From positions 4,712,001 through 4,776,000 of the forward strand of contig NZ_JASVWB010000002.1 of the NCBI RefSeq assembly GCF_030287445.1: 64,000 bases of DNA. The letters run 5' to 3'. Under the pieces are notes generated by a model. That model was not told the origin of the DNA. It ran no database searches and worked only from the letters and a program-made list of their open reading frames with translations. Numbering within the stretch: position 1 is the stretch's first letter; the number at the start of each line of letters is the position of its first letter. The position numbers were made by a program, and so were the translations under genes. Source of the DNA: Streptomyces sp. ALI-76-A. GTDB lineage: Bacteria; Actinomycetota; Actinomycetes; Streptomycetales; Streptomycetaceae. Positions 8,623-17,233 of the stretch are shown piece after piece.

Positions 8623-8642
8623 CGCTGTCCGCGTCCGCCGCC

Positions 8643-8716
8643 CGACGGCTGGGTGCCGCACAGGCGACGGCTGGGTGCCGCACGGGCGACGGCTGGGTGC
8701 CGCACGGGCGACGGCC
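8643..8716. repeat. 22-bp tandem repeat, 3.3 copies
   Basis: Unit CGACGGCTGGGTGCCGCACG followed by GG; copies at 8643, 8665 and 8687 plus an 8-base partial, one base different in the first copy. It lies between the terminator and the pirin promoter and is not coding. Confidence 0.85.
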
Positions 8717-8768
8717 CGATGGTCCGGCGGGAATGCCTGCCCCGCCTTCTCCGTTAGGGGTGGCAGGA

Positions 8769-8784
8769 AGTTCAACGCTCAACT
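8769..8784 (+). promoter_or_regulatory. Operator-like imperfect palindrome before pirin gene
   Basis: AGTTCAACGCTCAACT is an imperfect palindrome (12 of 16 positions symmetric), 28 bases before the pirin start and likely overlapping its promoter. Redox- or quinone-responsive MarR/HxlR proteins often control pirins; assignment is inference. Confidence 0.35.
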
Positions 8785-8811
8785 AAACTCGTTGCACAAG
8801 GAGGTACCGAC

Positions 8812-9783
8812 ATGCCTGCAGTGACCGTCGAGAACCCGCTGACGCTGCCGCGAGTCGCCGCACCCGCCGACGCCGTGGCCCGTCCCGTGCTCACCGTCAC
8901 GACCGCGCCGAGCGGTTTCGAGGGCGAGGGCTTCCCGGTGCGACGGGCGTTCGCCGGGATCAACTACCGCCACCTGGACCCCTTCATCATGATGGACCAG
9001 ATGGGCGAGGTGGAGTACGCGCCCGGGGAGCCGAAGGGCACCCCGTGGCACCCGCACCGCGGCTTCGAGACCGTCACGTACATCATCGACGGGATCTTCG
9101 ACCACCAGGACTCGCAGGGCGGTGGCGGCACCATCACCGACGGCGACACCCAGTGGATGACGGCGGGCTCCGGCCTGCTGCACATCGAGGCCCCGCCGGA
9201 GCACCTGGTCATGTCCGGCGGCCTCTTCCACGGCCTCCAGCTGTGGGTGAACCTGCCGGCCAAGGACAAGATGATGGCGCCCCGCTACCAGGACATCCGC
9301 GGCGGCACCGTCCAGCTGCTCGCCTCCCCCGACGGCGGCGCGCTCCTCAGGGTCATCGCCGGTGAGCTGGACGGGCACGAGGGTCCCGGCATCACGCACA
9401 CCCCGATCACGATGGTCCACGCGACGCTGGCGCCGGGCGCGGAACTCACCCTGCCGTGGCGCGAGGACTTCAACGGCCTGGCGTACGTGCTGGCGGGCCG
9501 CGGAGCGGTGGGCGCCGAGCGCAGGCCGATCCACCTGGGCCAGACGGCCGTCTTCGGCGCCGGCTCCTCGCTGACCGTCCGCGCGGACGAGCAGCAGGAC
9601 TCGAACACGCCGGACCTGGAGGTCGTCCTCCTCGGCGGCCAGCCGATCCGTGAGCCGATGGCCCACTACGGCCCGTTCGTGATGAACACCCGCGACGAGC
9701 TCCAGCAGGCGTTCGACGACTTCCAGAAGGGCCGCCTGGGCACGATCCCGGCGGTACACGGGATGACCGAGGGCGGGCTGTAA
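8812..9783 (+). CDS. Pirin family protein
   Basis: 323-residue two-domain cupin. The metal site of the N-terminal barrel is visible as PWHPHRGFETVTYIIDG, followed by the MTAGSGLLHIEAPP stretch; residues ~180-300 form the second barrel, followed by MAHYGPFVMNTRDELQQAF at the C-terminus, which is the conserved pirin tail. Pirins bind Fe and may act as quercetinase or as redox-responsive partners. RBS AAGGAGG lies eight bases before ATG. An imperfect palindrome at 8769 and a shared bidirectional terminator at 9853 frame it as a single-gene unit. Confidence 0.93.
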   Translation: MPAVTVENPLTLPRVAAPADAVARPVLTVTTAPSGFEGEGFPVRRAFAGINYRHLDPFIMMDQMGEVEYAPGEPKGTPWHPHRGFETVTYIIDGIFDHQDSQGGGGTITDGDTQWMTAGSGLLHIEAPPEHLVMSGGLFHGLQLWVNLPAKDKMMAPRYQDIRGGTVQLLASPDGGALLRVIAGELDGHEGPGITHTPITMVHATLAPGAELTLPWREDFNGLAYVLAGRGAVGAERRPIHLGQTAVFGAGSSLTVRADEQQDSNTPDLEVVLLGGQPIREPMAHYGPFVMNTRDELQQAFDDFQKGRLGTIPAVHGMTEGGL

Positions 9784-9852
9784 CTCCCGGCCCCGCCACC
9801 GGAACGCCCGACGCGCCATCGGCGGCCGGTGCGTCTCCGATACGGTACGCCC

Positions 9853-9894
9853 CGGCCCGAGAGCCGCTCACTTCGTACAGCGGCTCTCGGGCCG
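9853..9894. terminator. Bidirectional terminator between pirin and SpoIIE regulator genes
   Basis: Perfect 16-bp stem CGGCCCGAGAGCCGCT / AGCGGCTCTCGGGCCG with a 10-base loop, between two convergent genes. Confidence 0.85.
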
Positions 9895-10018
9895 GTGTCA
9901 TGACCTGGGGTATTGCGCGGTACGTCGCTCTGGCCGACGCATCGCGCACTATCGTCGGCGTAGTGGCGTGATGCTGCGAGACGCGGGCGACCCGAGCCGG
10001 CGGGGAGCTGTGTACCCC

Positions 10019-12171
10019 TCAAGAAGTGGCCGGGGAGTCCCCGTCCCGGTCGTCCGCGTCCTCTGTGGACGACTCGTAGAGCTCGAACCATGTGCTCTTG
10101 CCCTCGCCTCGAGGGTCCACTCCCCACGCGTCCGCGAGCAGGTCCATGAGGACCAGGCCCCGGCCGGACGATGCCAGTTCGCCGGGTCTGCGCTTGTGGG
10201 GGAGGTCGTCGCTGGTGTCGGTGACCTCGACCCGGATGCGGCGGGTGCCCGGTCCGCCGCGTACCTCGGCCAGCAGCAGGGCGTCCGCGTCGGTGTGGAC
10301 CAGGACGTTGGTCAGGGTCTCGGAGAGCAGCAGGACCGCCGAGTCGACCTGGTCCGCCGATCTCCAGTCGTGCAGGAGTTCCCGCAGTTGCTGACGGGCC
10401 ACCGCCACCCGCTCCGGTTCCGCCTGGGCCACCGACAGCATCGTGCGGCGGACCAGGGGGCGTACGGCCACCGTGTCGCCGCAGCCGCAGTTCGCACCCT
10501 GCCGGCAGAGCAGCAGGACGGCGGTGTCGTCCTCGCGGCGGTCGGCCAGCGGGCCGGTGGTGTGGTGGGAGGACGGGCCGTGCACCGCCTGGACCAGGGC
10601 GTCGGCGAGTTCCTCCAGGTCGCCCTCGTGGCTCTCCAGGATCGTGCGGATGCGTTTCCAGCCGCTCTCCATGTCGTGGCCGCCGGTCTCGATCAGGCCG
10701 TCGGTGCAGATCAGCAGGGTCTCGGCGGGTTCCAGCGTGATCCGGGTGGTGGGGTAGTCGGCGTCCGGGTCGATGCCCAGCGGGAGACCGCCGGCCGTCG
10801 GGCGGGTGAGGACCGTGCCGTCCGCCATGCGGATCGCCGGGTCGGGATGGCCGGCGCGGGCGACGTCCAGGATGCCGGTCGTGGGGTCGACCTCCACGTA
10901 CAGGCAGGTCGCGAAGCGGAGGTCCGAGGGGTCCTCGTCGCCGTACGTCATGCCGTGCAGGAAGCGGGAGGCGCGGGAGAGGACCGCGTCCGGGCGGTGG
11001 CCCTCCGAGGCGTACGCCCGCAGTGCGATCCGGAGCTGGCCCATCAGACCGGCCGCCCGGACGTCGTGGCCCTGGACGTCGCCGATGACCAGGGCGAAGC
11101 GGCCGTTGGGCAGCGGGATCATGTCGTACCAGTCGCCGCCGACCTGGAGGCCGCCGCCGGTCGGGACATAGCGGGCGGCGACGCTCATGCCCGGTATTCG
11201 GGGACCGAGCGTGGGCAGCATCGAGCGTTGCAGCCCGTCCGTCAGTTCCCGTTCCGACTCCGCCACGCCCGCCCGGGACAGGGCCTGCGCCAGCATCCTC
11301 GCGACCGTCGTCAGGACCGAGCGCTCGTCCGGGGTGAACGCCACCGGGTAGGCGAAGGCCGCCATCCACGCGCCCATCGTGCGGCCGGCCACCGTCAGCG
11401 GCAGGAACGCCCAGGACTGGCGGCTGAAGTGCTGGGCGAGCGGCCAGGTCACGGGGTAGCGGGACTTGTAGTCCTCGGGGGAGGAGAGGTAGACCGCGCG
11501 GCCGGTACGGACCACTTCGGCGGCCGGGTAGTCCGTGGCGAGGGCCATGTGGGAGAAGGGCCCCTCGTCACCGGGCCGGTGACCGTGGTGGCCGATGATC
11601 GTCAGCCGGTCGCCCTCCACACCGAAGACGGCCAGGCCGTCCGGGGAGAAACCGGGCATGGACAGACCGGCCGCGACCCGCAGCACCTCGGCCGTGGACC
11701 GGGCCTCGGCGAGCGCACGGCCCGCGTCCAGCAGGAACGCCTCCCGGGACCGGCGCCAGTCACCGGTGACCGGGGTGCGCGCGGCGGCGCCCGGCGGCGG
11801 CTCGGTGACCTCTTGGAGGGTGCCGACCAGCTCGTACTCACCGGTGGACGGGTCGACGGTCGGCTTGGAGCGGCTGCGTACGGTTCGGATGACCCGGCCG
11901 TGCTCGTCCATGATCCGCAGCCGGGCCTCGGCCAGAGTGCCCTCGGCGACGGCCAGCTGGACGATGCCGTCGATCTCGTTCCAGTCGACGGGGTGGAAGC
12001 GGGCGCGGATCGCGGCCTCCGAGACGGTGACCGCCTCCGCGGGCAGCCCGACCAGCCGCGCGGCCTCGGCATCCAGCGTGACGAGTCCCGCGGTGTTGTC
12101 CCAACGCCACAGGCCGGTCGCGAGGGCGGCGAGGACCTGCCCACGGCGGGCAGGGGCTCACCAGTGCGCAT
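10019..12171 (-). CDS. PAS-GAF-SpoIIE phosphatase-HATPase regulator, N-terminal frameshift
   Basis: From 12137 down to 10019 one frame encodes, in order, a PAS-type domain, a GAF domain, a PP2C/SpoIIE phosphatase (GGDWYDMI, then GDVQGHDVRAAG) and an RsbW-like ATPase (NVLVHTDADAL N-box; SSGRGLVLMDLL). Such proteins switch anti-sigma/anti-anti-sigma pathways. The PAS part upstream of the internal ATG at 11911 is clearly coding but its frame meets a stop with no start codon. The start MRTGEPLPAVG at 12171 is in another frame: one base is missing near 12137-12140, where GGC-GAG-GTC is expected and GGC-AG-GTC is present. Either an assembly error or a real frameshift; if real, only a truncated protein from 11911 could be made. 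Confidence 0.8.
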
Positions 12172-12267
12172 TGACCCACTCTAGGAACAGGCGGGCGAGG
12201 AGTGCCACTGATCAGCGGCCTCCAATAGTGGGGAGCCGATCGTGGGGTGCCCGGTACGCTGGGGAGG

Positions 12268-12281
12268 GTTTCACGTGAAAC
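12268..12281. promoter_or_regulatory. parS: parS centromere site (ParB binding)
   Basis: GTTTCACGTGAAAC, a perfect 14-bp palindrome identical to the Streptomyces parS consensus. It lies 46 bp before aspS. Clusters of these sites around oriC load ParB during sporulation-linked chromosome segregation, so the window is in the origin-proximal part of the chromosome. I saw no second copy here. Confidence 0.95.
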
Positions 12282-12326
12282 AACCCGTGGAACAGACCCC
12301 GATCTGCGAAGGCTGGATGAACGACG

Positions 12327-14090
12327 ATGCATCGGTACAGGTCCCACACCTGCGGCGAGCTCCGCGCCTCTGACGTCGGTACCGACGTCCGGCTGAGCGG
12401 CTGGCTGCACAATCGGCGCGACCTGGGCGGCATCCTCTTCATCGATCTGCGCGACCACTACGGCATCACGCAGCTCGTCGCCCGCCCCGGCACGCCCGCG
12501 TACGAGGCCCTCGACAAGCTGACCAAGGAGTCGACGGTCCGTGTCGACGGCCAGGTCGTCTCCCGTGGCGCCGAGAACGTCAACCCGGACCTGCCGACCG
12601 GCGAGGTCGAGGTCGAGGTCGGCGAGGTCGAGCTGCTCGGCGCGGCCCAGCCGCTGCCCTTCACCATCAACACCGAGGACGGGGTCAACGAGGAGCGGCG
12701 CCTGGAGTACCGCTTCCTGGACCTGCGCCGCGAGCGCATGCACCGCAACATCATGCTGCGGACGGCGGTCATCTCGGCGATCCGGCACAAGATGGTGGCC
12801 CTCGGCTTCAACGAGATGGCCACGCCGATCCTGACGGCGACCTCCCCGGAGGGCGCGCGCGACTTCGTCGTCCCCTCCCGGATCCACCCGGGCAGGTTCT
12901 ACGCCCTCCCCCAGGCCCCGCAGCAGTTCAAGCAGCTGCTGATGATCTCCGGCTTCGACCGCTACTTCCAGATCGCGCCCTGCTTCCGCGACGAGGACGC
13001 CCGCGCCGACCGTTCGCCGGGCGAGTTCTACCAGCTCGACGTCGAGATGAGCTTCGTCGAGCAGGAGGACGTCTTCCAGCCGATCGAGAAGCTCATGACC
13101 GAGCTGTTCACGGAGTTCGGCGGCGGCCGCGAGGTCACCTCCCCCTTCCCGCGGATCCCGTTCCGCGAGTCGATGCTGAAGTACGGATCCGACAAGCCGG
13201 ACCTGCGCGCCCAGCTGGAGCTCGTCGACATCACCGACATCTTCGAGGGCTCCGAGTTCAAGGCGTTCGCCGGCAAGCACGTGCGGGCGCTGCCGGTGCC
13301 GGACGTCTCCGCCCAGCCGCGCAAGTTCTTCGACCAGCTCGGTGACTACGCCGTCTCGCAGGGCGCGAAGGGTCTCGCCTGGGTGCGCGTGGCCGAGGAC
13401 GGCTCGCTGACCGGCCCGATCGCCAAGTTCCTCACCGAGGACAACGTCGCCGAGCTCACCAAGCGGCTCTCGCTGGCCGCCGGGCACGCCGTGTTCTTCG
13501 GCGCGGGCGAGTTCGACGAGGTCTCGAAGATCATGGGCGCGGTGCGGGTCGAGGCCGCCAAGCGGGCCGGGCACTTCGAGGAGAACGTCTTCCGGTTCTG
13601 CTGGATCGTCGACTTCCCGATGTTCGAGAAGGACGAGGAGACCGGAAAGATCGACTTCTCGCACAACCCGTTCTCGATGCCCCAGGGCGGCATGGAGGCC
13701 CTGGAGAACCAGGACCCGCTGGACATCCTGGCCTGGCAGTACGACATCGTCTGCAACGGTGTCGAGCTGTCCTCCGGCGCGATCCGGAACCACGAGCCGG
13801 ACATCATGCTCAAGGCGTTCGGGATCGCGGGCTACGACGAGGAGACCGTCGAGCGCGAGTTCGCCGGCATGCTCAGGGCCTTCCGCTTCGGCGCCCCGCC
13901 GCACGGTGGCATCGCGCCGGGCGTCGACCGCATCGTGATGCTGCTGGCCGATGAGCCCAACATCCGCGAGACGATCGCCTTCCCGCTCAACGGCAACGCC
14001 CAGGACCTGATGATGGGAGCGCCGACGGAGCTGGACGAGACGCGGCTGAGGGAGCTGCACCTGACGGTGCGCAAGCCGCAGCCGAAGTAG
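12327..14090 (+). CDS. aspS: Aspartyl-tRNA synthetase
   Basis: 587 residues, bacterial-type AspRS. The OB-fold anticodon-binding domain comes first ([29 protein letters not shown]), then the class II catalytic core: motif 2 as [19 protein letters not shown], the inserted GAD domain around residues 280-420, and motif 3 as [15 protein letters not shown]. It charges tRNA-Asp; whether it also charges tRNA-Asn depends on gatCAB, not in the window. A parS site lies just upstream and a strong terminator just downstream. Confidence 0.98.
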   Translation: MHRYRSHTCGELRASDVGTDVRLSGWLHNRRDLGGILFIDLRDHYGITQLVARPGTPAYEALDKLTKESTVRVDGQVVSRGAENVNPDLPTGEVEVEVGEVELLGAAQPLPFTINTEDGVNEERRLEYRFLDLRRERMHRNIMLRTAVISAIRHKMVALGFNEMATPILTATSPEGARDFVVPSRIHPGRFYALPQAPQQFKQLLMISGFDRYFQIAPCFRDEDARADRSPGEFYQLDVEMSFVEQEDVFQPIEKLMTELFTEFGGGREVTSPFPRIPFRESMLKYGSDKPDLRAQLELVDITDIFEGSEFKAFAGKHVRALPVPDVSAQPRKFFDQLGDYAVSQGAKGLAWVRVAEDGSLTGPIAKFLTEDNVAELTKRLSLAAGHAVFFGAGEFDEVSKIMGAVRVEAAKRAGHFEENVFRFCWIVDFPMFEKDEETGKIDFSHNPFSMPQGGMEALENQDPLDILAWQYDIVCNGVELSSGAIRNHEPDIMLKAFGIAGYDEETVEREFAGMLRAFRFGAPPHGGIAPGVDRIVMLLADEPNIRETIAFPLNGNAQDLMMGAPTELDETRLRELHLTVRKPQPK

Positions 14091-14183
14091 GACTCAGGGG
14101 ACGGCCCGGGTAAGGCGGCCCGAGCGAGGCCACCCGAGTGGAGCGGCCGAGCAAGGCAAGCCTTCGAGAAGGCCTTCGCGTAG

Positions 14184-14218
14184 AGGGACCTGACATCGCC
14201 CGTCGATGTCAGGTCCCT
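14184..14218 (+). terminator. aspS terminator
   Basis: Perfect 15-bp stem AGGGACCTGACATCG / CGATGTCAGGTCCCT with a 5-base loop followed by TTT. Confidence 0.9.
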
Positions 14219-14642
14219 TTCGCGCGCTCGGGGAGAAGGGGCCGTTCTCTCAGCTCATTGACGGAGTTCCTCTCTACCTTCCTGGCGCATGACAGCGAAC
14301 GAGCAGCCTCACGAGGCAGCAGAAGCACGGGATGTCACACGCCGCCGGGGCGTCGCCGTGGACGCGGGCGTGGTCGCCGCGGCGCAGGCCGGAGTAAGGA
14401 GGATTGCTCCGGCAAGGGCCCGTGGCTACTCGCCTTCGAAGATCTCCGCGGTGGATGTGAGGCTTCGGTGCGTGCGATGCCGTTCACCGACATCCCTTTC
14501 CCCAGCGGTCGTGAAAGTCCAGGTGGGGAAGGGGCGGTGACACCCGGGTCTGCCGCGGATGCGCCCGGACTGCTCGTGGGTGACGTACCGAATCGCGGCC
14601 AGGAGTGGTCGACCTTGCGGTTTTCGACCCTCCTCCGCATGC
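14219..14642. other. Gene-poor stretch after aspS
   Basis: No supported gene. An open frame at 14289-14540 (83 codons, MTANEQPHEAAEARD...) has no ribosome site and its second half has poor codon bias; it could be a small gene or a remnant. Confidence 0.4.
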
Positions 14643-15008
14643 CTACTTGGCCACGAACTGCGTGAGGATCGCCTGCACCTCGTAGATGTCGACGCCCTTG
14701 GTGAAGGTCTTCTGGATCGGGACGGAGTTGCCCGAGACCCAGATCTTCAGCTCGGCGTCGAGGTCGAAGGTGCCGGCGGTCTCCACCGCGAAGTGGGTGA
14801 TGCTGCGGAACGGGATGGAGTGGTACTCCACCTTCTTGCCGGTGATGCCCTGCTTGTCGACCAGGAGCAGACGGCGGTCGGTGAACAGGATGACGTCACG
14901 CACCAGCTGGTACGCGGCCTGCACCTGCTCACCGGCGCCCATCAGACGCGCGTAGTCCTGCTGCGCCTGGCTCGGGTCGACGGTGTGCGCGTTTCCGAAC
15001 ATTCCCAT
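14643..15008 (-). CDS. Bacterial PH-domain-like protein
   Basis: 121 residues. After a helical start (VDPSQAQQDYARLMGAGEQVQ), the sequence runs as seven short beta strands: DVILFTDRRLLLVDKQ, KKVEYHSIPFRSITHFAVET, DAELKIWVSG, then IQKTFTKG and a final amphipathic helix IYEVQAILTQF. This is the bPH (PF08000-like) fold related to YvbH proteins, whose members form rings and have unknown cellular roles. Start may be ATG 15008 or the second ATG at 15002; a GGGGGG purine run fits either. Monocistronic as far as can be seen. Confidence 0.85.
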   Translation of the reverse strand: MGMFGNAHTVDPSQAQQDYARLMGAGEQVQAAYQLVRDVILFTDRRLLLVDKQGITGKKVEYHSIPFRSITHFAVETAGTFDLDAELKIWVSGNSVPIQKTFTKGVDIYEVQAILTQFVAK

Positions 15009-15212
15009 GTGGATCCCCCCACTTGAATCGGCTCATGTGCCCGGGTGCGTTCCGAAACGCCCGGCTCCACATGATCTTCGTGTTGTATACCGTCCGGGGG
15101 GCCGCCGTGTACAGGGGTGCAGGAAAGGTGAAGGCGGGCGGCAACCCATCGGCGTCCCGCGGCCACTGAGGGGATGACAGAACGTTCCACCCACTCGTAA
15201 GGATCCCCCTAC

Positions 15213-16559
15213 GTGGCCTCCCCCTCCCACCGCCGGTCCCTCCGCAAGCGGCGCACCCTGATCGTCTCCACCGCCGCCGTCGCGACCGCCGGCCTCGGCG
15301 CCTCCTTCCTCGTGATGAACGCGAACGCGGACGCCGTCGACCTGTACCACCAGACGCTGGCCGCCAAGAACGGCTGGGCGTCCTCCGGCACCGGCACCAC
15401 CGGCGGCGCGAAGGCCGACGCCGCGCACACCTTCACCGTCAGCACGCGCGCGCAGCTGGTGAAGGCGCTGGGGTCGGCCTCCGACACCACCCCCCGGATC
15501 ATCAAGGTCAAGGGCACGATCGACGCCAACACCGACGACACGGGCAAGAAGCTGACCTGCGCGGACTACGCGGCGGGCACCGGCTACTCGCTGTCGGCGT
15601 ACCTCAAGGCGTTCGACCCGGCGACGTACGGCACCTCGAAGCTGCCGTCGGGCACGCAGGAGACGGCCCGCGCCGCCGCCCAGGCCAAGCAGGCGAAGAA
15701 CATCGTCTTCAAGGTGCCCGCCAACACGACGCTCGTCGGCGTCCCCGGCACCAAGGCCGGCATCACCGGCGGCAGCCTCCAGGTGAAGAGCGTCGACAAC
15801 GTCATCATCCGCAACCTCACCTTCGCCGCCACCGAGGACTGCTTCCCGCAGTGGGACCCGACCGACGGCTCGGCGGGCGAGTGGAACTCCAACTACGACT
15901 CGGTCACCCTGCGCGGGGCGACCCACGTCTGGGCCGACCACAACACGTTCACCGACGCGCCGTTCTTCGACAGCGCGGAGAAGACGTACTTCGGCCGCAA
16001 GTACCAGATCCACGACGGCGCCCTCGACATCACCAACGGCTCCGACCTGGTGACCGTCGAGCGCAACCAGTTCACCAACCACGACAAGACGATGCTGATC
16101 GGCAGCAGCGACACCGACAGCGTCGGCAAGCTGCGCGTCTCCATCCACCACAACGTGTGGAAGGGCATCGTCCAGCGCGCTCCGCTGGCCCGCATCGGCC
16201 AGATCCACATCTACAACAACGTCTACGACACGACGACGCTGAACGGCTACGCGCCGAAGTACAGCATCGACTCCCGCGCGAAGGCGCAGGTCGTCGCGGA
16301 GCACAACTCCTGGACGGTCCCCGCCGGCGGCAAGGTCGCCAAGCTGCTCAGCGGCGACGGCACGGGCTCGGTGGCGGGTGGCGGCAACCTCGTCAACGGC
16401 ACGGCGACGGATGTCGTGGCCGCGTACAACGCCGCGAACTCGAAGAAGCTGAAGACGACGGTCAACTGGACGCCGAACCTGACGGCGGGCCTGGAGACCT
16501 CGGCGAAGAACCTGCCGACCTCGCTGGCGACGACGACGGGCGCCGGGACGCTGTCGTAG
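15213..16559 (+). CDS. Secreted pectate lyase, PL1 family
   Basis: 448 residues from GTG. An N-terminal RRSLRKRRTLIVSTAAVATAG segment gives a twin-Arg-rich signal sequence. The mature protein is a right-handed parallel beta-helix of polysaccharide lyase family 1: NVIIRNLTF coil, VWADHNTFTDAPFFD with calcium-binding Asp, DITNGSDLVTVERNQFTNHDKTMLIG, and IVQRAPLAR carrying the catalytic Arg. It cleaves polygalacturonate by beta-elimination outside the cell, using Ca. The ~200-bp upstream region has no recognised operator; RBS AAGGATC lies close to GTG. Confidence 0.92.
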   Translation: MASPSHRRSLRKRRTLIVSTAAVATAGLGASFLVMNANADAVDLYHQTLAAKNGWASSGTGTTGGAKADAAHTFTVSTRAQLVKALGSASDTTPRIIKVKGTIDANTDDTGKKLTCADYAAGTGYSLSAYLKAFDPATYGTSKLPSGTQETARAAAQAKQAKNIVFKVPANTTLVGVPGTKAGITGGSLQVKSVDNVIIRNLTFAATEDCFPQWDPTDGSAGEWNSNYDSVTLRGATHVWADHNTFTDAPFFDSAEKTYFGRKYQIHDGALDITNGSDLVTVERNQFTNHDKTMLIGSSDTDSVGKLRVSIHHNVWKGIVQRAPLARIGQIHIYNNVYDTTTLNGYAPKYSIDSRAKAQVVAEHNSWTVPAGGKVAKLLSGDGTGSVAGGGNLVNGTATDVVAAYNAANSKKLKTTVNWTPNLTAGLETSAKNLPTSLATTTGAGTLS

Positions 16560-16643
16560 GCGGCCGGAAACAGCCCCCGCGGGGCCCGGGAATCGCGCGA
16601 CGGACTCCCGGGTCCTGCCGGTGGCGGGAACCCCCGCACCGCG

Positions 16644-17126
16644 TCAGGTGACGTACCGGCCGTCCCACGGTTCGCCGAACTCGAGGCGGTCCGGGTAGAG
16701 CTCCGCCCAGGACTCGCCCTCGTCCTCGCGGATCACCAGGCCGAAGCGGACCCCGTCGACGGTGAGCTGGAAGGGGCGTATGGCGATGTCCGTGTAGGAG
16801 CGGCGGGGCAGGCTGCGCAGGAGTTTCGCCAGGTGGATGCGGGCGCGGCCGAGGACAGAGTCGTTGCCGTCCGGGGCGCGCTGCTGGTCGGCCCAGGTGC
16901 CGGCGCACCAGATGTCCGAGTCGCGGTAGTGGCCTTCGGCGTCGAAGGTGTGGAGGGCCACGTAGAGGCCCTTGTGCTCTTCCCAGCCCTCGTCGGGACG
17001 GAAGCCCTCGGGGAAGGCGTACGTGATCGACGCGAGGAACTGACCGTCCGCGTACCGGCCGATGGACTCGGTGTGACGCCTGGGCACGTAGGCGATCGGA
17101 ATGACCTCGGGTACTGCCATTGCCAT
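16644..17126 (-). CDS. Conserved hypothetical protein
   Basis: About 160 residues, soluble, no signal peptide. Sequence features include GRYADGQFLASITYAFPEG, WEEHKGLYVALHTFDAEGHY, DIWCAGTWADQQ, and a C-terminal FGLVIREDEGESWAELYPD. The even spread of aromatic and acidic residues indicates a folded single domain, which I do not recognise. Three ATG codons (17138, 17126, 17120) are possible starts and none has a good ribosome site; 17126 was chosen. It is convergent with the pectate lyase and followed on the other side by the metG terminator. Confidence 0.75.
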   Translation of the reverse strand: MAMAVPEVIPIAYVPRRHTESIGRYADGQFLASITYAFPEGFRPDEGWEEHKGLYVALHTFDAEGHYRDSDIWCAGTWADQQRAPDGNDSVLGRARIHLAKLLRSLPRRSYTDIAIRPFQLTVDGVRFGLVIREDEGESWAELYPDRLEFGEPWDGRYVT

Positions 17127-17181
17127 GGCGGAAACCATACGGGTGGACGGGGACCCGCAGGTAGGGGGTACGGCCACGGCG

Positions 17182-17217
17182 AGGGCCCGGGAGGCGGTGT
17201 TCCGCCTCCCGGGCCCT
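17182..17217 (-). terminator. metG terminator
   Basis: Perfect 16-bp stem AGGGCCCGGGAGGCGG / CCGCCTCCCGGGCCCT with a 4-base loop, 17 bases past the metG stop. Confidence 0.9.
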
Positions 17218-17233
17218 GTGCCGCTCGTGTGCG

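Noticed and set aside
9968..12184. Plus-strand open frame (738 codons) opposite the SpoIIE regulator
   Set aside because: Shadow of the regulator; the opposite strand carries all domain motifs.
11838..14060. Minus-strand open frame opposite aspS
   Set aside because: Shadow; aspS motifs are unambiguous on the plus strand.
14289..14540. 83-codon open frame after aspS
   Set aside because: No ribosome site and weak codon bias in its second half; left as an unsupported possibility.
16585..16612. CCCGGGA/TCCCGGG hairpin between the pectate lyase and the next convergent gene
   Set aside because: Only a 7-bp stem with a 14-base loop; too weak to call a terminator.
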